This document shows positions 56,886-64,000 of a stretch of DNA of 64,000 nt, piece after piece. Within the stretch, counting starts at the first letter, position 1, and every line of letters begins with the position of its first letter. The stretch spans positions 744,001-808,000 of the forward strand of contig NZ_OZ034994.1 of the NCBI RefSeq assembly GCF_964031045.1, read 5' to 3'. A program made the position numbers and the translations under genes. The notes below the pieces were generated by a model. That model searched no databases. It saw only the letters and a program-made list of their open reading frames with translations, and was not told the DNA's origin. Origin of the DNA: Spiroplasma endosymbiont of Aspidapion aeneum (GTDB taxonomy: Bacteria > Bacillota_I > Bacilli_A > Mycoplasmatales > Mycoplasmataceae).

Positions 56886-58001
56886 TTATATATTTTCAAT
56901 AGATAGTAAAGTTTTTTGACAAATTGCCTCGTGAAATTTTGAAATTTCTGTGTAATTTTTTAGTTCTTTATTTACACTATTTTTATAAACTTCTGCAACT
57001 ACCTCTGTTATTTGATAAAATTTTATTTTTTTTGCAATAAAAGCACTTACACAAACTTCATTAGCAGCATTTAGAGAAATAGCCTTTGAGTTAAAAGAAT
57101 TAATAGCATCGAATGCTAATTTGATCGGTATAAATCTTTCACGGTCTATTGCTTGTAGTGAAAAATTAATCATTTTTGAAAAATCAATGTTTTTTTGATT
57201 AAAAAAAGAATGAAAGCGACAATCATTTAAAAAATAACTAATCACTTGCTGCATGTCAGGAAGTGAGAATGACATTTTATATGAATCATCGTTAAATTTT
57301 AACATTGCGTGAACTAGTGATTGTGGCTGAACCAAAACATTAATATTTTTTGTTTGAAACATATTAGATGCTTCAATAATCTCCAATGCCTTATTAAACA
57401 TTGTCGCACTATCTATAGTTATTTTTTTACCCATCGTTCATGTTGGATGTTTAAAAACTTCATCATAACTTACATATTTTGTCTCATCAAGAGACTTATT
57501 AAGAAAAGGGCCACCAGATGCTGTTATAATTAATTCTTTAATATCCTCGCTTTTTTCATTTTTTAAAAGCTGGAATAGTCCTGCATGTTCACTATCTAAG
57601 GGAAAAATTTTTGCTTGAGTATATTTTTTTAATAAATCATTAATTAATTTACCAGCAGTAACATATGATTCTTTATTTGCTAAGAATATAATTTTATTTT
57701 CTTCAATTGCTTTTAAAGTTATTTTTAAACCAGCAAAACCAGAAACAGCATTAATTATATAGTCAAAATCATATGCAAATAAATCTAATATGTTATTATG
57801 TTCATGTATATTTTTAACACCTATAAAATCTCTTAAACTTATTGCTTTAATAGAATCAAATTTTTTGATAATTTTTTTTATTGCCATTTTATTAGTATAA
57901 GCAGATACACATACTAATTCATAATCTCTGTTTTCTCTTAATAATGACAAAGCTTGTAAACCAACAGAACCAGTTGCGCCAAAAACTGCAATTTTTTTCA
58001 T
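56886..58001 (-). CDS. dxr: 1-deoxy-D-xylulose 5-phosphate reductoisomerase
   Basis: Converts DXP to MEP with NADPH, the second step of the non-mevalonate isoprenoid pathway. A 371-residue enzyme with GATGSVGLQALSLL (NADPH site), FLANKESYVTAG, FPLDSEHAGLFQLL (metal-binding Asp and Glu), ITASGGPFLNKS and the flexible loop HPTWTMGKKITIDSATMFNK, where TGA encodes the Trp. Start ATG is 4 bp after the cdsA stop and there is 76 bp before rseP. The pathway's presence in a Mollicute is notable because several relatives lack it. Confidence 0.95.
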
Positions 58002-58004
58002 AAT

Positions 58005-59054
58005 TTAATTTAAAACCACTACAAGCAAAAACATCAAGAAAAAACACAGGGTAACAGAGTCTACTCTATCTAACAATCCCCCATGCCCTGGAATTGTTCT
58101 TGAGTAATCTTTTATTTTATTTTTTCGTTTATTATAAGAAAACAAAAGGTCACCCAATATAGCAATAAAGGGAAATACCAGTGATAATGAAAAGTATATA
58201 AATATTACTTTTCAATCAGAATTTAACTCCATCATTGAGGTTCTAAATGGCGCATTCTTATGTGATGGTGATGAATAATAAAAAGCAAAGCAATAAACAA
58301 GACTTACTATTAATGCACATGCATACCCAATGTATGCCCCTTCTCATGATTTATTTGGGCTAATTTTGGGAGCTAATTTTGTTTTTCCAAATTTTGAACC
58401 ACCAAAATATGCAAATGTATCTGAGCATATAGCAATTAATCAAATTCATAAATTAGTATTATATGAATAATATGCATTTGTTTTATTAGTAACTTCTCCA
58501 ACTCTTAAACTAACAATTGTAAAACCTTTATAAGCAAAAACTATAATAATAAACAAAATTGTAAAAAATAGTGTGTCCTTTATATCTTTATATATAGAGA
58601 TAAATATTACCAATAATATAATTTCTCCAATAGTCAAAACAGAAAACATGTAACCTTTTAATCAACTAAGATTTAGATGATTATAGAAATCAAAATTATA
58701 CATTTGTGACGAGGTTGGAAAAAGAAATAAAACAGTTCCCATAATATTAACATATAAATATAAATATCATTTCCCAATCTTATATGATTTAGTTAACTCG
58801 ATTAGCGCTATATTTATTATTAATAAGGAAATTCCAATACAAATATAACCAAGAATTTTAGCAAAACTATACTGATTGTAAAAAATATAAAAGAGACCAG
58901 AAGAACAATAAATAAATAATATTATAAGTAAGAATGTTGCAGATAAAACCCTCAAAAAAAGATTATTTGAAAAAAGAAAATTATCTTTTTTGTCACTTTT
59001 TGTCTTTACAAAATTATTAACATTATCCTTATCTTTTACTCTTCTATTATTCAT
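58005..59054 (-). CDS. cdsA: phosphatidate cytidylyltransferase (CDP-diglyceride synthase)
   Basis: Makes CDP-diacylglycerol from phosphatidate and CTP for phospholipid synthesis. A 349-residue membrane protein with about eight hydrophobic segments and the C-terminal family signature: CSDTFAYFGGSKFGKTKLAP, SPNKSWEGAYIG, ILGDLLFSYNKRKNKIKD and TIPGHGGLLDRVDS. The start ATG at 59054 overlaps the uppS stop. An alternative ATG at 59066 is out of balance with the ribosome-binding site. TGA codons encode Trp. Order uppS-cdsA-dxr is conserved in Firmicutes. Confidence 0.93.
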
Positions 59055-59763
59055 TTTTAAGAACATCTCCAAATCTGCGTTTCCTACTATAATAATTTTC
59101 AATTGCTTCTTGAAAATCATTCTTATTAAATTCTGGCCAGTATTTATCGCAAAAATACAACTCTGCATAATATAACTGCAATAATAAAAAATTTGAAACT
59201 CGGTTCTCACCACCAGGTCTTACAAGAAAGTCAACAGGTGGTGACTGATTTGTGTACATATATTTAAATAAATCTATTTCCTGAAAGTTTTTAAGGAAAG
59301 TATTTTTATCTTTATAATCATTTAAAATATTAGCTATAGAGTATTTTATTTCTTCAAGACTCCCATAATCAATGCATAAATTTAGTGTTAAAATTTGATC
59401 TTTAATGTTTGTCTTATTTTCTAACAATTCAAGTTTTTCTTTTATATCTGCTGAAATCTTTGTACGTCTACCAACTCATATAACTTTAATTTTGTGTTTC
59501 GTTGAAAATTTTTTATATCTTTTATAAAATGTGCTAATCAAATTAAATAGATAACTAACCTCATTTATATCACGCTTTCAATTTTCTGTAGAAAAACAAA
59601 ATAATGATAGATATCTAATATCTTGTTCAATTGTTCATTCACATAATTCTTCAATTTTTTCAAAACCAACTTTATGTCCGTATGAACGTGGTTTACTCTC
59701 CCTTTCTGCTCAACGGCCATTGCCATCTAAAATTATTGCTAAATGTTTAAGTGAATGGTCCAT
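59047..59763 (-). CDS. uppS: isoprenyl transferase (undecaprenyl diphosphate synthase-like)
   Basis: A 238-residue cis-prenyltransferase that builds a long polyprenyl diphosphate. It starts MDHSLKHLAIILDGNGRWAER (the DGNGRWA substrate motif), then GHKVGFEKIEE, SLFCFSTENWKR and, near the C-terminus, DFLVRPGGENRVSNFLLLQL with the Mg-binding ELYFCDKYWPEF. Its product usually serves cell-wall precursor transport; in a wall-less cell it may serve glycolipid or capsule synthesis. The start is ATG 9 bp after the pepP stop. Confidence 0.95.
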
Positions 59764-59771
59764 CACTTTAA

Positions 59772-60857
59772 TTACTTAACCTTAACTATTTGTAATTCTC
59801 TAAAAGGTTTTGTAAGATAATCATAGCCATTTTCCTTAACGAGGATATCATCTTCAATTCTTACTCCACCAATTCCGGGAATATATATTCCCGGTTCCAC
59901 TGTTACACACATATTTTTTTGAAGAAGCGTTTGTGAGCCCATTGCATTACGTGGTTCTTCATGAATTTCAATCCCTATTCCATGACCAGTTCCATGAGTA
60001 AAATACTCTCCATAACCAGCTTTTTCAATAATCTCAAAGCACTTTTTATGAACATCTTCACACCTAATACCAGGTTTAATCATTTCAATCCCAGCAGATT
60101 GCGCTTTGTAGACAATATCATAAATTTCCTTAAGTTTTGGGTTAAAATTTTGACCAATAGCAAATGTTCTTGTTTGGTCAGAACAATAGCCATTATAAAA
60201 ACAACCCATATCTAATGTAACAAACTCATTCTCAGAAATTTTTTTATCACTAGGGACAGCATGCGGTTTGCTACCGTTTTTTCCACTAGCAACAATAGTG
60301 TCAAAACTCAATTTATCTGCACCAAATTTTAGAAATGTATCTGAAACAAATCTAGCTAATTCTTTTTCTGTTATCCCTGGCTTCACGAAATTTAACACCT
60401 CTAAAAAAACTTCGTGTGTAATATCACAAGCTTTTCTTATTTGGTCCACTTCTCATTGGTCTTTGATTTCCCTCAAAGCAATAAAATTATAACCAATAAA
60501 GTTTGCTTTAATCTTTTGTTCTCACTCTTTTAAAAAAGAAAAATAAACTCAATTTGATTCAAAAATAACATTCTTTGCCTTATGTTGTACAAGCTTTTCA
60601 TTAATTAACTCATAAATACCTTTAGTATTTGGTGATGAAAATTCAACAATTTCATCGATATTTGTTAATTCTTTTGAAGTTCTTGCAGCTGTTATATATC
60701 TTCCATCTAAAAATAGGTATGACTTATCTTTAAATATTAATAAATATCCTAGAGAAGATGTAAATTTACTAAATCAATATCTATTTTCTGGTGAATATAA
60801 TAAAATACAATCTCCATTATTAGAATCTATTATCTTATTAATGATACTTTTCTTCAT
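59772..60857 (-). CDS. pepP: Xaa-Pro aminopeptidase (M24 family)
   Basis: Removes N-terminal residues before proline in peptide breakdown. A 361-residue enzyme with a creatinase-like N-terminal domain and an M24 C-terminal domain. The five metal ligands are visible: LDMGCFYNGYCSDQTRTF (two Asp), THGTGHGIGIEIHE (His), and VTVEPGIYIPGIGGVRIEDD (two Glu). TGA encodes Trp in YWFSKF, NWVYFS and DQWEVD, in the segment upstream of residue 136. Start ATG follows AAAAAAGGGAGTTTGT. It lies at the head of the uppS-cdsA-dxr-rseP-polC-rimP run, upstream of which only rpmG remains. Confidence 0.92.
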
Positions 60858-60896
60858 ACAAACTCCCTTTTTTAAAAAACCCAAATACCTTAAAAA

Positions 60897-61040
60897 TTAT
60901 TTTTTTTGTTTATGAATAACTCGCAAATCACAAGCAGAACAATATTTTTTAACCGATATTTTTTCCTTTTTTTTATCATTTTTAGCGATGTAATTTTCGT
61001 TTTTACATACATCACATCTTAATATAACTCCCTCTCTCAT
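60897..61040 (-). CDS. rpmG: 50S ribosomal protein L33
   Basis: A 47-residue ribosomal protein: [20 protein letters not shown], then a Lys-rich stretch, [16 protein letters not shown]. The two CxxC pairs form a zinc ribbon (zinc-binding L33 type). It was found directly from sequence, since it is too short for a usual length cut-off. The start ATG follows AAGGAGAAAATA. It is 39 bp upstream of pepP. Confidence 0.9.
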   Translation of the reverse strand: MREGVILRCDVCKNENYIAKNDKKKEKISVKKYCSACDLRVIHKQKK

Positions 61041-61206
61041 TATTTTCTCCTTATTTTATATCTTATTTAATTTTATCAAAATTAAATAAGATTAAATAGA
61101 TAAATTAAAGAATTACGTGATTATTTTTAATTGAGGCCTATTTTATTTTCTATTTGCAAAACTTATAAAAAAATAATAATAAAAGCCAAATATTTGCTGT
61201 TTTTTT

Positions 61207-61236
61207 TTGATATGATTTTTAAATATATAATATAAT
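61207..61236 (+). promoter_or_regulatory. promoter of the lipoprotein gene at 61264
   Basis: -35 TTGATA (61207-61212) and -10 TATAAT (61231-61236) with an 18-nt spacer; a second TATAAT (61226-61231) overlaps it. The -35 follows directly on a run of nine Ts (61200-61208), a possible slippage site that would not alter the -35/-10 spacing. Confidence 0.6.
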
Positions 61237-61263
61237 AGTATTGATACAAAGATAGGAGATTAT

Positions 61264-62115
61264 ATGAAAAAAATACTTTCAATATTAGGGGCATTTTCTA
61301 TTGCCGCTAGTTCTTCTTCAACGGTTGTGAGTTGTACTTCTCCATATAGATATTGAAGTGCATTTGAGAATAAAATAAAAAATAGCGAAACTTTTCTTGT
61401 ATATTATCATGTAAAAGATGATCCTGGGTCAATTAGTTATGAATCTGATATAAAATTCACAGACAACGGTGTTAATTATTATGATTCTAAAATGAAGAGT
61501 ATTTATAATGAATATTTAACAAATTTATCAATACATTCAACATCTCCAAAAGATCTTACAGATAATGATGACTACCGCCTAAATGGCTATGGTAATATTT
61601 CTAGTTCTAAAAAAATAGATAAATTAGAATGAACAGTTGACTCTGCAAAAGATATGTTTGCAGAATGATGAAGTAAAAAAGTATGGGGATGAATAAGACA
61701 AAGTCTTATTGAGAACTATTATTATTATAACTTTGAAAAAAATAATATAAAAACAAAAATTGCATATAATATTGCAGTCTCTTATGTTAGTACATATTTA
61801 AATTCAAGTTTACCAGTAACACCAACAAATTCACCAGTTTTCTTTTTAGTTAGAGGTGGAAAATTCCTTAATTTTGTTCCTTATCATACATCAAAAGATG
61901 CAGATGATAAAAATAAACCGGATGCACCAAAAATAAAAGATACTGCAAATTATAATACGCAACAAGAAAGAATTGATGATTTTACAAAAAGTATCAAAGA
62001 ATCATTCGTTGATGACCAACAATATTCCCAAACATTAATTTCTGCTATTGATAAAGCGAATGCTGGAAGTAACAAAGGTGGTGGAGATACACCAGCACCA
62101 TCACCTAAAAATTAG
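61264..62115 (+). CDS. lipoprotein, unknown function (plus strand)
   Basis: A 283-residue lipoprotein, MKKILSILGAFSIAASSSS with the lipobox ending VVSC at about residue 24. The mature part is rich in Ser, Asn, Lys and Tyr, contains Trp-rich spots encoded by TGA (EWWSKKVWGWIR near residue 140) and ends in a Gly/Pro-rich tail (GGGDTPAPSPKN). ATG follows AGGAGATTAT; a vegetative promoter lies at 61207-61236. It is transcribed divergently from rpmG and converges on the tRNA cluster. No family is recognised. Confidence 0.85.
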
Positions 62116-62351
62116 TGTTACCAAATAATTTATACAATACAAATTAATTGAAGCTGTACAAATTTTGAATATATTTTTTCAAATATAGAATACGTTTTTT
62201 TGTAAATTTAAAGCCATTTTAATGATAAAATATATTTTAATATTTAATTGCAAATACTTTATAAAAGGTGTTGCAATTATTTTTTTTATTTATTATTTTA
62301 TAATTACAAAGTAAATATTTATCTACTTTTTATAAAAATCTAAAAGTTCTC

Positions 62352-62394
62352 ATTAAGTATACAAGAGACCAGATGTAAATTTAGTATACTTAAT
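62352..62394. repeat. perfect 11-bp inverted repeat in the lipoprotein-tRNA spacer
   Basis: ATTAAGTATAC and GTATACTTAAT flank a 21-nt loop. There is no immediate T-run on either strand, so it is not a typical terminator. It lies 237 bp after the lipoprotein stop and 90 bp from the end of the tRNA cluster. The rest of 62116-62445 shows no gene. Confidence 0.5.
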
Positions 62395-62445
62395 CTCCTT
62401 TATTTTATTGTTATTATAATTACTATTTCTAAACACTAATTTGTA

Positions 62446-62473
62446 TATAAAAAAACCAATTTAACATTGGTTT
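62446..62473 (-). terminator. terminator of the tRNA cluster
   Basis: AAACCAAT and ATTGGTTT form an 8-bp stem with a 5-nt loop, followed on the minus strand by a T-run, 11 nt after the CCA end of tRNA-Leu. Confidence 0.85.
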
Positions 62474-62483
62474 GTTTCAAAAA

Positions 62484-62572
62484 TGGTCCCCGGGGCCGGA
62501 CTTGAACCGGCACGGTAGTTTAATACCGCTGGATTTTAAGTCCAGTGCGTCTACCACTTCCGCCACCCGGGG
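62484..62572 (-). tRNA. tRNA-Leu (anticodon UAA)
   Basis: A cloverleaf with an extended variable arm. Acceptor CCCCGGG pairs with CCCGGGG, and the anticodon loop CTTAAAA sits in stem CTGGA/TCCAG. The GTTCAAGTC T-loop is present, and CCA is encoded at the 3' end. Last of five tRNAs. Confidence 0.96.
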
Positions 62573-62584
62573 ATAAAAAAATAA

Positions 62585-62660
<76 letters not shown>

Positions 62661-62665
62661 AATAT

Positions 62666-62740
62666 TGGCTGGGCTAGCAGGATTCGAACCGGCGCATGAG
62701 GGAGTCAAAGTCCCTTGCCTTACCACTTGGCTATAGCCCA
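62666..62740 (-). tRNA. tRNA-Gln (anticodon UUG)
   Basis: Acceptor TGGGCTA with GCCA at the end. The anticodon loop ACTTTGA sits in stem AAGGG/CCCTC-like pairing, and the T-loop reads GTTCGAATC. It lies 5 bp from tRNA-Lys. Confidence 0.95.
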
Positions 62741-62747
62741 ATAAAAA

Positions 62748-62831
62748 TGGTGGGGGATGACGGATTCGAACCGCCGAACCGTAAGGAGATGGTTTACAGC
62801 CACCCGCGTTTAGCCACTTCGCTAATCCCCC
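62748..62831 (-). tRNA. tRNA-Tyr (anticodon GUA)
   Basis: Acceptor GGGGGAT, with a long variable arm typical of tRNA-Tyr. The anticodon loop CTGTAAA sits in stem GGTGG/CCATC (with a G-U type pair), and the T-loop reads GTTCGAATC. Encoded CCA. Confidence 0.95.
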
Positions 62832-62836
62832 GATAA

Positions 62837-62912
62837 TGGTGCTGACTAAAGGGATCGAACCTTCGACCTATTGATTACTAGTCAATTGCTCTACCAACTG
62901 AGCTAAATCAGC
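62837..62912 (-). tRNA. tRNA-Thr (anticodon AGU)
   Basis: Acceptor GCTGATT, anticodon loop CTAGTAA in stem ATTGA/TCAAT, T-loop GTTCGATCC and encoded CCA. First tRNA of the cluster. A34 in a threonine tRNA is known from Mycoplasma relatives with reduced tRNA sets. Confidence 0.95.
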
Positions 62913-62929
62913 ATAAATAAATAATCCAA

Positions 62930-62971
62930 TTGTCTTGAGGTTTTCATCCTTAGTAGACAAAATAAATTATA
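62930..62971 (-). promoter_or_regulatory. tRNA cluster promoter (extended -10) and leader hairpin
   Basis: Minus strand: TGATATAAT, an extended -10 (TATAAT at 62966-62971), about 50 bp before tRNA-Thr. Just downstream, TTGTCT/AGACAA (62930-62960) with a further GAGG/CCTT pairing forms a leader hairpin. No convincing -35 at 17 nt. Confidence 0.55.
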
Positions 62972-63019
62972 TCATAAATTAATATGTTGTTTGTTAAAAA
63001 AAAACACATATTTTTAAAA

Positions 63020-64000
63020 TTAACTTGTCATATGTTTAATTATAATAGGTTTATGGCTTATTTTTGGTTTAATAGATATAATTTTTTTCGCCTTAGATAC
63101 AAATTCATCTTCATTATTAATGTTTGTAAACAAAGTCATAATAATGTCCCCTTTTAATACCCTATCATATGTTTGTCGATTTAGATATATTCCAGCGCCA
63201 TAATCAAGGATATCATCTTTTTTAAACCTTCCAGCACCAAGTAAAGCAGATAATATCCCCATATCATATGCAGAATTATATTCAAGATACCCATCTTTAT
63301 CTGCTCTTATCTGAATTGAATATTTAGTTTTAAAATTATCGTTATAATTTTTAATTAATGAGAAATCTCCTCCTTGTGACGTTATCATTTTTTCTAAGAA
63401 TATAGCAGCTTTTTTTGTTTTTAATATATCTAAAACAATTGCATTTGCTTCATTTATATTTGCAGCTTTTTTTGTTAAAACAAGTGCTAAACTACATGCA
63501 CATGTTACCAATTCAACAAGATCTTGAGGGCCTTGCCCATTTAGTGTATCATATGCCTCTTTAACCTCTAAAGCATTTCCTATCGCTTTTCCTAAAGGTT
63601 TATTCATATCCGACATTATAATTCCCAAGTGACGATTGAATCTTTTAGAAAGCATAATTATTTTTTCAGCTAATTTTTGGGCTGCATTTTCATCCTTCAT
63701 AAAAGCCCCGTCACCCACTTTTATATCCAGAATTATATAATCTGTAGGTAAAACAAATTTTTTCGACATAATTGATGCAGCGATTAAGACCAAAGAATCG
63801 ACTGTTCCTGTGACATCTCTTAAAGCATACAATAATTTATCTGCAGGAACAACTGAATTTGATTGACTCATTAAAGAAAATTTATGGTCATTAAGATTCT
63901 TTTCAAATTCATCATTTGAAATTTCACCAGTTCAACCCTTACAACTTTCCAATTTATCAATTGTACCACCAGTCTGAGCCAATCCCCTTCCAGATATTTT
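63020..64000 (-). CDS. deoA: pyrimidine-nucleoside (thymidine) phosphorylase, C-terminal part; continues past right edge
   Basis: Splits thymidine, deoxyuridine or uridine into base and ribose 1-phosphate in pyrimidine salvage. The visible part (326 residues plus stop) runs off the window on the right, so about the first 100 residues are missing. It contains KISGRGLAQTGGTIDKLES, VPADKLLYALRDVTGTVDS, IMSKKFVLPTDYIILDIK and GDGAFMK, all typical of the TP/PNP class. The C-terminal barrel-sandwich part has ADKDGYLEYNSAYDMG and LGAGR. TGA encodes Trp in GWTGEIS. Fits with cdd in the same window for pyrimidine salvage. Confidence 0.95.

Overview
The window reads as part of a wall-less Mollicutes chromosome, probably of the Spiroplasma/Entomoplasma/Mycoplasma mycoides branch (branch placement is inference). 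It is very AT-rich. In-frame TGA occurs at conserved tryptophan positions in polC, dxr, groEL, era and others, so code 4 applies (TGA = Trp) and each gene here is given joined across its TGA codons. Lipoprotein leaders of the type MKKLLSIL...SC and a tRNA cluster in the order Thr-Tyr-Gln-Lys-Leu support the placement. groESL, a MurNAc uptake pathway and an isoprenoid (MEP) gene are also present. No rRNA, CRISPR array or replication origin was seen.

Layout. 1-2.8 kb: an MTA/SAH-nucleosidase-like gene running off the left edge, and a VWA-domain protein. 3.2-12.7 kb: three tandem paralogous lipoprotein genes of about 1000 codons, two of them nearly identical. 13.7-16.4 kb: an ABC-2 type transporter with two permeases. 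16.5-19.5 kb: a frameshifted small secreted-protein gene and a membrane-anchored zinc metalloprotease. 19.8-26.3 kb: groESL, then an operon with a 573-aa protein, a NadD-like/YqeK protein, an MTA/SAH nucleosidase and a 371-aa protein. 27.0-30.9 kb: murR-murP-murQ. 31.2-38.0 kb: a restriction/defence island (C5 cytosine methyltransferase, a 220-aa unknown, and a HEPN-DUF262-DUF1524 protein) between decayed IS3-family copies, next to a nearly complete IS copy. 38.6-41.6 kb: a secreted protein, a DJ-1/PfpI protein and a membrane protein. 41.8-44.4 kb: a P-type ATPase lacking its catalytic motifs, the only large intact plus-strand gene besides the lipoprotein at 61.3 kb. 44.5-61.0 kb: a conserved Firmicutes-type housekeeping block on the minus strand (pepP, uppS, cdsA, dxr, rseP, polC, rimP, then ybeY, dgkA, cdd, era, recO), interrupted by a lipoprotein gene and two membrane-protein genes. 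62.5-62.9 kb: five tRNAs. 63.0 kb to the right edge: a pyrimidine-nucleoside phosphorylase.

How it fits together. The surface-protein genes share a 24-bp ungapped motif 132-210 bp upstream of four start codons, which suggests co-regulation. The restriction operon appears to start from a promoter whose -35/-10 spacer is a T15 homopolymer, a layout expected of phase variation. The MurNAc genes would let a cell without a wall consume peptidoglycan fragments from other bacteria. The most novel candidates are the three-gene restriction operon with its homopolymer promoter, the shared surface-gene motif, and the lethal-factor-like metalloprotease.
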